Assembly (NCBI GenBank): GCA_022495005.1
Contig: JAGYXB010000687.1
Span: forward strand, 744,001 to 808,000
From: Rhyacophila brunnea
Taxonomy: Eukaryota > Arthropoda > Insecta > Trichoptera > Rhyacophilidae
Direction: 5' to 3'
DNA length: 64,000 nt
Shown here: positions 1 through 10,850 of the stretch, piece after piece
Layout: each line of letters begins with the position of its first letter
How positions within the stretch are numbered: the stretch's first letter is position 1
Made by a program: the position numbers and the translations under genes
The notes under the pieces: generated by a model
Databases searched by the model: none
What the model was told of the DNA's origin: nothing
What the model saw: the letters and a program-made list of their open reading frames with translations, nothing else

Positions 1-502
1 TATAATTTTAATTACTTACCTACGTAAATATAGTCATGACAGATGTCCATTCATTATCTCTGTTTCATAGTAAATAAATTGACTTATTACTTGAATGCTG
101 CAATCGAAAAATAAAGGGGCTCTTGTAAACACTGCCAAATAATTGTTTCATGATAATGAAAATTATTTTTTTTCGTAATTCGTGATTAAAAAATAAGCTC
201 TACCTACAATACAATAAGGGTTGATATTATAAATTCGCGTCTATATTTATAATATTGTTATATATATTTTTTATTTAATTATTGAAACATACTATTTCTT
301 TGTATGCATTGCAATAAGGGTGGTCAAGTCTTTGATTTATTTTACTGCTATATTCACCTAACTGAATCTAAATTTGGGTCCAGGACATATTTATGATACC
401 GTACATTAATTTCTCCATATTAATTATATAATGATGCATATTATATCCAATACAATAAATACAATATAGAATCTACAAAGTTTACTGTTTCAACCACAAT
501 AG

Positions 503-968
503 CCATATCAGTGGATACCAGAAAACCTGGAATGGAATGAGGCTATAAAGAAAATGGGCCAAAGTATGTGGATAGATTTTCACCATAGGGCATCATTAGA
601 AAAGGGGAAACGGAGTAAGTCTATTCTATCATCACTACGAGTAGTGCCCTGGTTTGTAGAGTCTCCTTTGACGAGGAATGAGCTTAAGTTAATACTGAGA
701 CTAAGAACACGGCACACAATGGGCAAAAGATTTGATGTCCTCATAGGAAGAAGCGAATCGCAACTCTGCGATGAATGTCATGTTTTAGAGGACATTGTAC
801 ATATAGCACCACAATGTCCTATAATTATATGAACTTCACAGAGTACGGCGGCGAATTTCGGATATCTATGAGAATGTCGACGAACTGAAGGGTGTCCTGG
901 CGGTGGGTAAGACGGAAGAACTAGGCAAAATTGTAAAGTTATTTAACAGAATTGGAGTGAGGACCTGA
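503..968 (+). pseudogene. LINE ORF2 C-terminal fragment (zinc-knuckle end), frameshifted
   Basis: The frame is open from the insertion point at 503 to a stop at 830-832. It includes a C-terminal Cys/His motif, Cx2Cx7Hx4C (CDEC...H....C, about 765-815), typical of the C-terminus of I/R1/jockey-like ORF2 proteins. Reading continues in another frame at 831-968 for 45 codons with ELHRVRRRISDIYENVDEL, then GKTEELGKIVKLFNRIG and a TGA; this has the composition of the same protein's tail. The start of the fragment is set by truncation, so the ATG at 554 is not a real start. No RT catalytic residues remain. It is a dead copy. Confidence 0.75.
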
Positions 969-1050
969 TCGACGGATCCCCTTCTAGAAGAGAAGAGGCG
1001 ATATGACAGCGAGTCGTAGTCAAAGCCTCGGTAAAATCACAAAAAAAAAA
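503..1050 (+). mobile_element. 5'-truncated non-LTR retrotransposon (LINE) 3' end, with TSD
   Basis: The insertion is bounded by an 8-bp direct repeat, cacaatag (495-502 and 1051-1058). It ends in a run of ten A just before the right copy, as expected of target-primed reverse transcription. Inside are the last ~110 codons of the LINE ORF2, a short frame-shifted C-terminal tail, and ~80 bp of 3' UTR (969-1040). Only the 3' end is present, the usual 5' truncation. The clade is uncertain: the C-terminal zinc-knuckle layout suits I/R1-like elements. Confidence 0.82.
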
Positions 1051-1058
1051 CACAATAG

Positions 1059-2210
1059 TCAACTTCACCCGTCGCGGAATACGACTAGGTTAATTTTCTT
1101 TTCTTTTCATAAATCCAACTTCTACTGAAATTCATTTTTCAAATCGTGTATGTTGTATTATATTAAAATTGCCAATTCTTTCGGTCTGCAGATTGCAACA
1201 AAAACTATTTCCGGATACCTCAATAATAACTCAAACTAATAATTCAGTGGTAAGACGAAATAAAAAGAAATGTGACTATTATATTTTGTGAAAGAACGTG
1301 TTAAATTAATTTAAAAAAAAACAGCACCTTTTTTACCTATCAACACAGTTGCCAGTAATCATAGTATTGAAAAAAAAACATTCACCATAAAATGTTCTAT
1401 ATTCACATTTCACAAATCTGATCACTATGTGTATAAAAAAGTGTTTTTTCGATAGTTTTTGAACACTTCCAAATATGTAATATTTTGCCGGAATTACGAC
1501 TTATAAAATGGAATAATTCTCAAAGAGTAATATTCTTATTTTTAAGTACTTAAATTTATTTTATTACGTCCAGTATCACGAAGCTTTATTTTGTTTGTAT
1601 GTTGAGAGTGCTGCATTAAATCTTGGCTCTTGAAGACTTATTTAAAAGTTTTCGGATGTCCGCTGTCGCATATATTTTTGTCTTAAGCTATTTTTTGAGC
1701 TTTCTCACTAAAATATTATATTTGTGATTCAATGCATATTTTTTGCATTCTAATTTATAAAACTGTTGCATTCACATGATTAATGCATGTTGTATTTATG
1801 AAATGATTTACAATACGGCTTATTAAGATAACGATTTATGTATTTTCGAATCTTAAAAATGATATTTAAAGTGTATTAATTATTTTACAAACAAGTTGAC
1901 ATCATATCGTAAAGAGAGAAGGTTTTCTGATACAATTTGATGATTTTTGATCTCATAACTTATCTCAAATAAATGTAGTTATTCGTCATCGTAAGCCTTA
2001 TGACCGTGGTTCAGAAATTATCCTTAGCCACATTCAGTTTTTCCTATCCGTAAACCTTGTTGTGAATCCTAAAGTTCTAAAATGAATTCCTTCACTTGAT
2101 CTCTCATCGGATTTCGTCTTCTGCCCTTTTTAGCTTGAAAATTGCAAAAAATAATGCTTTCTCGGACATGTCAATTAGGGAAAAACACGACGCAGGCACA
2201 CAGATGACAG
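1059..2210. other. No gene recognised
   Basis: AT-rich sequence with short homopolymer runs. I see no ORF with protein-like composition, no terminal inverted repeats and no tRNA-like boxes. Confidence 0.5.
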
Positions 2211-2224
2211 TCTTCTACCCTTAA

Positions 2225-2605
2225 GGTGACGCATCAGTGAAACGCCAAATAATTGTCAACTGTACGCGCGACGAAATTTTGTACTTGCTTCGCATTCATT
2301 GAGAGAACGTGGAGTCAGACACACGTCACTTTGCTGCGTGATGGCGACGAGCCAATTTATTCTAAAATCGTGTAAAGATGACTAAAAACTTTACCCATTT
2401 ACTTTAAAAGGCAAACATGTCAATGAATATATTATTATTGATACTAATAGAATAATAAACAGAACATAAAATGGACGTATGTTGGATTTATATGAGAAAT
2501 AATATTTCGTTTGACAGGCGTCATTTTCACCCGCGACCCGCAATCCGCACATCGCCTAGCAACGATCTTTTTAGACCGTGCCTCAACTAATGCATGGCCT
2601 TAAAA
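2225..2605 (+). repeat. Interspersed repeat, copy 1 (partner at 37240-37600)
   Basis: This stretch aligns along its length with 37240-37600 in the same orientation. Shared blocks include agtgaaacg, gtaaagatgactaaaa, aacatgtcaatgaatata, atgttggatt, atcgcctag and gatctttttagacc followed by tgcctcaact. The copies are well diverged with small indels, so both are old. This copy stops inside the tRNA-like word that begins the SINE in copy 2, which suggests one composite family. No coding capacity is seen. Confidence 0.75.
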
Positions 2606-2937
2606 GAAAATGTAAAATACCAAGAACTGCACCATCAAGGTCATTTTTTTATATTTTTGAGATATTCCGATCTCGACATATTATAAGTAGTGTCAGTCTA
2701 GTCATAGCGGATTTGTTCGTTGACGCTCTTTATTGTTTCTTGCACACACGTCAATCACGTATAGTAAAGCCCAAACACACTATCTTATGCTAGTAGTAAT
2801 TAGAAATAATTCGCATGAATCATATATGGATCGATAGCTCAAAAGATGGGGATTCACACAGAATGTGAAAGATGCTCCCACTCGGACCATTTCTTTTTAT
2901 ATAAATAGGTATGTTGCTGAGATTTATTTAAATTATG

Positions 2938-3136
2938 GGTACTGTTCGGTTATACCGGAGGCAGCGGAAAACGCATTTTGAAAATAGCCGATAAACTGGA
3001 TTATTTGTTAGGTTAACCTAACCAAACCTAACCCAACCTAACCGAACCTAAACTAACCCAAACTAACAAATAATCCAGTTTATCGGCTTTTTTCAAAATG
3101 CGTTTTCCGCTGCCTCCGGTATAACCGAACAGTACC
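2938..3136. mobile_element. Foldback MITE with telomere-like pentamer core, 8-bp TSD
   Basis: A 199-bp element flanked by exact 8-bp direct repeats aaattatg (2930-2937 and 3137-3144). Its arms begin GGTACTGTTCGGTTATACCG and are near-perfect inverted repeats of about 75 bp. The ~50-bp loop is a run of ten pentamers of CCNAA/ACTAA form. An 8-bp TSD fits hAT or P superfamilies; the terminal bases do not show the CAG of the hATs elsewhere here. There is no ORF, so it needs a transposase in trans. A degraded relative lies at 19839-20015. Confidence 0.85.
3017..3066. repeat. Degenerate CCTAA (insect telomere-type) pentamer array
   Basis: Ten pentamers in unbroken register: CCTAA CCAAA CCTAA CCCAA, then CCTAA CCGAA CCTAA ACTAA, then CCCAA ACTAA. 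Four are exact CCTAA, the complement of TTAGG, and most of the rest differ at one position. The array forms the loop of the surrounding foldback element. Confidence 0.8.
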
Positions 3137-3285
3137 AAATTATGTAGTCCAGCGACATTGCTAAAAATGGTATTTTTTTATGAAATTATAAACTTTGAAC
3201 ATGACAAATAGACATTTTTTTTTAAATCATTAGTAAAGCAGTTTCAAAAAGTGTAAAACCTTTTTATATAGAACATGGCCCCTAC

Positions 3286-3712
3286 AAAGGGGGGACTGAC
3301 AAGGCTCTAGCCTGGGGGCCCGGGCTCAGGAAGGGCCCAGCGTGGCGAGTCGACCAGATAAATGATATAAATAGATATCACAAATTCTCTCTAATAGTAA
3401 AAAAAAGTCGCCTGCGACGCTATTTTTCTTCATTAATATTATTATTTAAAATTATGTGTTTGAACGATACAATTTCATTTGTATATAGATACTCGACAAT
3501 TCCATATTTCAAACGGATGTATTAAAATATAAAAAAAAAACACTAAAAATATACACATTAATTTTACCGCGTATACCATTTGGAAAACGATACTGTGGAG
3601 CGTCACACTATCTTTAACTTTAGCGATAGATAGGGGAGGGGGCGCCAAAGATTCTAGTCTGGGGGCCCGCTTTAAGATGTGGGGGATATGATAGAGATAC
3701 ATTCATACTCAA
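3286..3712 (+). repeat. GC-rich scraps matching the inside of the 40.9-kb hAT
   Basis: Two pieces (about 3286-3350 and 3567-3705) contain ctgggggcccg. The second matches the reverse complement of about 41186-41300 over more than 100 bp (ctttagcgataga..., gccaaagat, tctgggggcccgcttta). Both are therefore pieces of the hAT-like family whose bounded copy is 40949-41994. No termini are preserved here. Confidence 0.6.
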
Positions 3713-4085
3713 TATAATTATTGAATAAAAATTATTAATTGAATCAGAAAAAAAGATACAAATAATGTGACATTTATCCGCTGTCTTGGTATTTCATGGG
3801 GTTCCAATTGTAAAGTATGTAGTAGTAAATCAAGTTCAACTTCAAATTAATATTCAGCAACATAAAATAATTTCAAATCTTGAAATAAATCAAATCAGGC
3901 AGTTATTACAGAAAAATTAAGTTTTCTCCGCCATATTTGAATTTAGAAGGTTTAAAGCGGCTCAATATATATAAGAATGACTTATGACTAGGATATTCTT
4001 ATTTATATGATGCTTATATACCTACAAAGTTGCACAATTTTTTTGTTTGTTGGTGTTGAATTAAAGTTAAAATGTAATGTAATAT

Positions 4086-4608
4086 TTATTTCGCACGTTT
4101 ACAGAACGGTAACTCTTTGGTTTTAAGGTTTGCCGACAATGACATGCTGCCAAATCGCGTGCTGTTAATACCAAAGAAGGCGCCCATGTGATCAAATCTG
4201 CATTCACTCACATCGTGCCTCGTCTTGGGGCATTCCTTATTCAGCGAAATTCCCTTCCTTAAAGGTCCACCTCGCCTTCGGGCAGCTATTCTTACGGGAC
4301 CACCTTGGGATCCTGCCGGCATGCACACAAGTGCTGTTCAGCGCGGCTTGTTTGTGCTTCTTTCGCCAGATTAACAATTTACTCAATTAGACAACAGGAG
4401 GAATAAAAACCCGTTGAAATCTTCGCCCGCGATCTGCCGACAAGGCGTCAGCAGGCGAGATATACGTGTTGAGGTTAATTTATGCAAATTGTCAGAGTGC
4501 CGTGTTGTCGGTGGTGAACATGGTGTGCTATGTTTGATTTCCTCGGCACAGGAATGGTCAACGATTCGTCATTTTACTACAAATGAATCAACCAAACTTC
4601 TCTGGTAG
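4086..4608. other. GC-richer patch with unassigned ORFs, possible old exon or repeat
   Basis: This patch is clearly richer in G+C and CpG than its flanks. The minus strand at 4086-4328 carries an 80-codon ORF with many Arg, Gly and Lys (RIAARRRGGPLRKG) and several Cys. A 64-codon ORF lies on the plus strand at 4414-4608. I recognise neither, and no splice context is decisive. It could be a host exon, a decayed transposon piece or chance. Confidence 0.2.
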
Positions 4609-4619
4609 TACATATAAAC

Positions 4620-6940
4620 GTTTTAATTCACACCGTGTCATCAGAAAGTAATAATCAACTAATTTGCAATATCCAACGATTCATATTATCAGAAGTAGCA
4701 TTTCCAACTTTACTTTTTTCTTGCAAGATACTATCATTTTTGAATATTCATCTAGCTAACAAAATACGCATATTATGGCGTATGGCATTAAATCTAGCAT
4801 TTTTTGCCATCTATCTTATTTTATAACCCTATCTGGTATATTTTTTGAATCACAGTTGACGACTTTAATCAGAATCCTCTATAGTAGGCGGACTCTAACT
4901 AGAATTTGTATTTTTTTTTATTTCGTGTTACGTCAAAACTTTTCCAGGTTGACCTCAAGAGTTTTCTCACAAACTGATATCATGCCATGCCATGCCAAAT
5001 CATAAATTAAAACCTGCTTAATTCTTCGTCAAAATCTCTGTTAATTCGCATTTACAAAATAGTGCATAATTCCCAGCGACGTTAAAGACAAACTTGTTAT
5101 ATCATAATATAACTATAAAGACGGACTATTTATGGTTAAGTAAAACCGAAAAAAGAGTTTATCAGTATTTAGCAAACTTCACACTGTTATCGCCTTCATC
5201 TGTCAATATCAGGACAATATTAGAATCAGTCTATTTAATTTAATAGTATTTTTTTCTATTGTAAGTATTTGAAACATATTAAGTAAGTATTTTTTTTGGT
5301 TTTCGATAATATATTTTGTATTATTTACACACACGTCTTCGAAATTCATTAATTTCGCTCACTGATAGATATAAACTTTTTACCCACCTATATAAATAAA
5401 TGTACGAAAAAGGTTTGTTACTCACGTTTTATGGTCATGTATCAATGTGAAATACGGCACAAGGTGTAAAAAGCGATGTTCCATAATCATATGATGATGG
5501 ACAGATTAAGATAGTAATGTTTTATAATAAACCGTGCAGCATATCATATTCCATGCGTTTTCAGGGAATCTTATCGAATATAATATGCCACAGAATTTTT
5601 ATTAAAAATCTCATCATAAAATAACATTATTTATTCAAAACCTTTATGACTGTAGTGGAATTAAAATATATTTTCTATTAATATATTCCTACATAACACC
5701 TAATTTCTTAATACTTGATAACATGTATGTTAATAACATTAATTCTTTCAGTCGAAAAGTATTATATGCCTGGATTTAATAATTATAAGACATATTGCTC
5801 ATTATTTTTTCCTCTCCTTCTTCACTGTTTCACACCGTGTGAATCGCTGTAAGTTGCTCGACAATCTTCTCGCGTCTTCCCATGTCCTGCCAGCCTCCCG
5901 TCGCGTCGCCGTATTTAGGTACCATGTGGATACCGTCCTCCATTTGAATTTTTGCGAACAGATTCCTGCTGACTGAATAAAATTACCAATACCAGCAATA
6001 AGATGCACCCGAAACATAATATTATAAAATTGTATTAGAAAGTACTATAAACCCAGTCGTACATTGACAATCGTCTCGACTGGGATATATTATATAGGTA
6101 GTCATAAATAAAAACTAGACATTTTTTTTCCGTATAGGTGGGACCATGCCGGGACAGTGACGTCATGCAGCTAGCCGAAATGAATTAAAAATCAACTCCT
6201 GCCATAGACTATAGATACATCTAGACACCACCCGTTACATTGCTAAATGAAGCTGCGTGCCATGCGTTTGGTATGTGAGCGAGCGAACGCATTTGTCTAC
6301 AAATGTTCGAGACCATAGACCATTTCGGTAGTGCTCGGCCAAAGTGCTCGCACTAGACGCTCAGAAAATATAATTTTCTATTTTTTTACGTTATATAGTA
6401 TTTTTAAGCGGTCAAAATGCAACCATTAGGTAAAGATATCCATAATTTAAGTTATTTTAAAGAAACACTAGGTCACTGATAATATATATAATAATATACA
6501 AATAAATTATCATGAACGTGTATCAACTTACCTATGAAACGTAATACCATATTCTTGCTTATCAGTACGGCTATCATATTTTAATACAACACACAGAACC
6601 TTCTTTCCTACTTAATTAACAATAAATATTTACCATTGACTTTATGTCTAACACAAAAACTAGCAATTTAGCAATACGAGCTACGATGCTACGTGAAGCG
6701 ATTCTCCACGATTTGTTGGCGATACTTTTGGAAACTAACGAAAACATATGTAGACCTTTTATCTTACTCTAGCGCGTGTCGCAGAGATTATAAGGGTGCT
6801 GAATACTTACTCACTCGCACTCATGCATCGTTTTTGTTCAAGCCTTGACTCCTGCACATATTCTGATGCTACATTTTGATATTATACCTGCGACCCACGA
6901 CGGGGGAAATTTGTCGATTTCAACACCAGTTGTTGCAAAT
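4620..6940. other. No gene recognised; one shared MITE-like motif
   Basis: AT-rich, with a short catgccatgccatgcc microsatellite near 4981. The word catagactatagatacatc (6203-6221) recurs inverted at 57117-57135. Both lie in locally CpG-richer stretches and may be termini of one MITE family. The minus-strand 71-codon ORF at 5802-6017 has no recognisable motif. Confidence 0.4.
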
Positions 6941-6941
6941 T

Positions 6942-7022
6942 ACATGTCTTTTATGAATACAAACAAAGTCACATAGAAATATTTGACGTATTGTAGTCGA
7001 GATATGCTTAGATGTGCGACCC
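6942..7022 (+). repeat. Short interspersed repeat fragment (partner at 37092-37172)
   Basis: An ~80-bp stretch aligns with 37092-37172, both containing acatg, atgaat, a tgacgtatt / cgacgtatt core and agatgtgcg / ctatgtgcg. The partner lies just upstream of the 37240 repeat copy, so both may belong to one longer old element. Confidence 0.5.
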
Positions 7023-8850
7023 TCCTAATACCTAATATGAGTGATATCAATACAATTCATATAAGGTTGTTGATTTTTGGATTATTTTTATCCTATTTTT
7101 AATCTACCAGCCAGTGACAGGGACCAAATTGATTATTCTACCGTTTAATTCACATCTTATATTGAAATTTATATTACTTTTAAATTATATTATATATCTC
7201 TGCCTGGTTTAAGAGCTTCATAAGTTTAGTAGCACGTTTCTATACTAACAATATTGAGGTTGAATATATCATTTCAAAACAAGATCGACGGTCACTTACG
7301 TGTTGCGTCGTTATACTTACCTTTTAAAAATATAAGTACGTTTTATAGTCATATTATTTATACTTAAAATAATTTTGTGCACGAAATGGAAAATTTTACG
7401 AACCGGAGCGTTCGAGAATTTTTTTATAAACATTAAAATGTGATTAAATTTACTCTACTAAATATACTGTCACACATTGTATTATTATATTTTGTTCCAT
7501 TATCTACCACCCATAAGCAGTGCATGGTTTACTTACCCGACGGGACGTCACAGGTTTATAATAATAGTAAATACGGTATTATTGACAATTAATGTTTAAT
7601 TAGTCGGTGATACAATGTAATATTAATTAAAATAAAACACAATATTCTGTAGAAATAGTTCCACTTATTTTAATATTAGTCAAGACTGGTTTCATCCGTT
7701 TTCAAGGGACACTGAACGGCTAAAAAATATACACTACACTACATATATTTATATTATAATAATTAAATACAAATCAAAAAAGTTCTCTGTTTAAAATAAA
7801 TCAAATACATTTACCTAGCATATAAACATTATTATAATCACCGCCAAATTAATACCATAAAATAAATTTAATATAATATATCAATAGACACCGAACATGT
7901 CGAAATGTAAAACTCAGGACACCAAACCGTAATCCTATCGAATAGTACGAAACTTTCATTAATTAGAATTTATATACCTAGAACGATATTAACGTGCATT
8001 GATGTACATATATTTATATCAATTAATCAATATATTATCACTAAGTAATGCTACCCAATAACCAAAAAAAAAACACAAGAGTCCTGTTGTATTGCTTGTA
8101 GATTTAGGGATTTTCAACATATAATTTATATAATAAATAATTCACGAACTGAAATGAGATGGAGCAATAGTATTGGGGCTTTCACAAACCAAAGGTGGGC
8201 TTCGGTCATTTCGAACCCTGCCAAAATATCATATCAATGTATAAAAGATCACGAATCTGATATAAATACATGTTACTATATACAACTAAGCAGTCACGCT
8301 TTATAATATGCATTTTGCACCTGGAGATATGTTTTTCTTCTTATTACACTATGATAGAATTTGTATATAAGTAATTTTACACTTTGGTATATTAGTTTTA
8401 TATACCTTATATAATATGTTTTGATATTTTTTACATAATAGCTAAGAATAAAATACAGCAACATTTTAGGAGAGGGTGGCAGCTTTCCAAGACTGGTCAT
8501 AATTATTATTAATAGCCTAAACGGTTAAAGAAGAAAAGAAAAAACATCCTTACCCTGAATCGATCAAAATGATTAAATCGAGAACGCTACAAGAACTTTT
8601 AGATTGCTGTCACAAATCGAGAGCAAAGTCACTTTGATGACAATGGTAAGCAGAGTAGAAACTGCTTCTGAATACCAGGATCCTCAGAAATGATTGAGAT
8701 TATTTTTAAAATTATTAAACCGTAAAAATGTGTATATTCATACAGTTTTACGCAATGACAATAATTATCGTAATAGATTCTTGGGTTTACACCACGTGTT
8801 CTTCTCCCATCTTTCCTCGAAATTTCGGGATCGTTGCAGATGTGCATTCA
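7023..8850. other. No gene recognised
   Basis: AT-rich, low-complexity sequence. The ORFs at 8294-8500 and 8629-8847 on the minus strand have low-complexity composition and no family motif. Confidence 0.5.
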
Positions 8851-8854
8851 TACA

Positions 8855-9038
8855 ACTACACTGTGCAGTGCGCAAGGCACTGGCCTTCCGTCACGGAGTT
8901 CTGGGTTCGATTCCCAGTGAGGTCAAAATGTATTTACGTAATCTAATATGTAAATTCCTTAAGCCTGGGTGTTTTACCACTATTATTGGGCTTCACGGCC
9001 TGTTGTGGTGTTTAATAAAGAAATTTTTAAAAAAATCA
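8855..9038 (+). mobile_element. tRNA-derived SINE, family 2
   Basis: The tRNA-like head contains a perfect pol III B box, GGTTCGATTCC (8904-8914), preceded by a degenerate A box around 8862. The head-body junction ttcccagtgaggtcaaaatg matches the copies at 13931 and 58567. The body has aagcctgggtgtttta and a terminal gggcttcacggcctgttgtgg block also seen near 58735. It ends in an A-rich tail. No clean TSD was found. The ORFs across it are not genes. Confidence 0.75.
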
Positions 9039-9745
9039 TCTTTTGTGACCTTTACAACGAGCCCGAAACGTCGAGGGAAGAAGGAAGAAGAACACGTGGT
9101 GGAAATCTAAGATAAAAAAAGAACCGCGAAAGTCTCAAATGATGTCAATAATTGTGTACATTTCAAAATTAAATATTCAATCTTTTAAGTGGCAAGCCAA
9201 CATTATCTGTTGCTAAACTAAATGTCCATTTCACTGATTGTGAAATAACATCGGTGTATAATAATACTGTATATTGTAAAATAATATTTTAACGCTCTGA
9301 TCAGTCCCTGTGGCGCCTGACTTTGTTCAATTACCTTTCGCCTCGATTCATCACCATGTATTTCAATATAGTCTAACAACTGTACAATGTACATAGCCAG
9401 CTGATATTAGTGGAGTATTGTAATATGGCATTAATAAATTGAGCTTGAAAAGTAAAATGAATTTATCAGCTGACCAGTTTGAGTTGTCGTCCTGTATCAT
9501 CGTATCGCCTGCAAATACGTGTAGCAATTTTATGCATCCGTGATGTAAGCACGATTACTGCAGCTTGTTGCACTTTTTCCTGACACGCTGTTTAATATAA
9601 TATTATTTTTTTTCCATATTACATGTCGTATTAATTATAGTAAAGCTTACATCTCAACATCATCAGAAGGATGTCAAGATTGTCAAGTCATCATCGACAG
9701 ACCAGGTAGGCTCCGGAATTTTCAACTTCATGTAGTTTATCCAAC
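9039..9745. other. No gene recognised
   Basis: No supported features apart from a purine-rich run near 9075-9095 and the 8-bp word tatccaac at 9738-9745, which recurs exactly at 10486-10493. Confidence 0.4.
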
Positions 9746-10006
9746 CAGCGAATCTATTCTAAACACAATACTGATATCGAAGGTAGTTTTTTACAATAAG
9801 TTAGTTGTAATTGTTACAATAAGTGCTATGTTTTAAAAGCACCTCTCTTGGTTGTGCTAATTTTCAGAGCGAGATAAACAGTTTTGACTGTTAACGGCTA
9901 ACTTATTGTAAAAATAATAATACCTCAATACAAAAATATGACAAACTACCCTTGATAGCTGCCGATAGCGTCCGATAGCAGTCTTGTGGATAGAATAGAT
10001 GCGCAG
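9746..10006. mobile_element. Inverted-repeat MITE, family M, copy A
   Basis: The left end CAGCGAATCTATTCTAAACA and the right end, read inverted as CTGCGCATCTATTCTATCCA, are related terminal repeats. Inside are the family words aacttattgtaa and acaataagtgctat, then a gagcgagataaacagttttg block and short direct repeats of cgatagc near the right end. Relatives lie at 32835-33145, 56775-57031 and 60442-60743. It is non-coding. CAG-type ends suggest hAT, but no family member shows a clear TSD. Confidence 0.75.
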
Positions 10007-10379
10007 AAACGTATTTAGGCAAAGTGCCGCCCATAGACAGACTAAAAAGTTTTCATTTTTATTCTCAAATTGAATGCATATTTTTAAATACCTACATACC
10101 CATTTTATTACCTACAACCTATTTATCTTAAACAAAAACGTATAATAAACATCTTTTAAAAAATACTTACACATCATCTACTAATGATTAGAGCATTTCC
10201 ATGAAACCTACTCTCAGACATTGGTGTTTTAAGTATGTAGTATGAGTAGCTGACAGGTTTGGAGTCCTTTTGAAAAAAATATGCTTGTACGATAAACTGC
10301 CATTAGGTATTACAATACAAAAATAGGAGTCGAGAATTTTTGATTCCTTCATTATTTTTTTAAACTAAGTTATCGGCGC

Positions 10380-10485
10380 TTTCTAACGAAGCGACTGCAT
10401 CTCAAAAATTGTGATATCTGTATTCGCTCCCTCAATTGCAGCCGCTAAGCAACCCATGACCTGCCTACCTCCACGGGACGCACTG
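10380..10485 (-). mobile_element. Single hAT terminus related to the 50.7-kb and 55.4-kb elements
   Basis: Read on the minus strand from 10485 it begins CAGTGCGTCCCGTGG, then AGGTAGGCAG. This matches the terminus of the elements at 50733 (CAGTGACATCCCGTGGGGG) and 55687 (CAGTGACGTCCCGTAGGGG). The opposite end is not obvious. The flank tatccaac (10486-10493) is identical to 9738-9745, so the element may extend left to 9746 and include MITE copy A. The 93-codon minus-strand ORF over it is a shadow. Confidence 0.5.
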
Positions 10486-10850
10486 TATCCAACATAGCCT
10501 TTAATAAACTCTGTAACCTAAACATCAACTGTCTGTGATTCCTCGAAACTACTGTTGCAGTACAGAATCCTGCGATAAATCTTTGGTAAAATCTGCGAGA
10601 ATTACATCTGTCGACGACGCTATAGGTACTAATGCATTTTATCGTCATATTATTTGTCAAAACTAAACTTCTGCCATGGCATGGCCATGTGACACGTATA
10701 GATAAACACTGAACAAGCATCGACAATATGCCCTACATTTAATAGTCCAGAAGAAAAACGACGAACTCGAAGACCATGACTTTGGTAGCTTGGTGGTCTT
10801 GAAAGAGACTTGTGAGCATTATTAGTGGTTGGTTAGAGAAAGAGATCTGC

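Noticed and set aside
6051..6084. Short hairpin cccagtcg...cgactggg
   Set aside because: 8-bp arms with an 18-nt loop are expected by chance in 64 kb.
8694..9110. 138-codon plus-strand ORF
   Set aside because: It runs through the tRNA-like head, body and A-rich tail of a family-2 SINE; no domain, and the composition follows the SINE.
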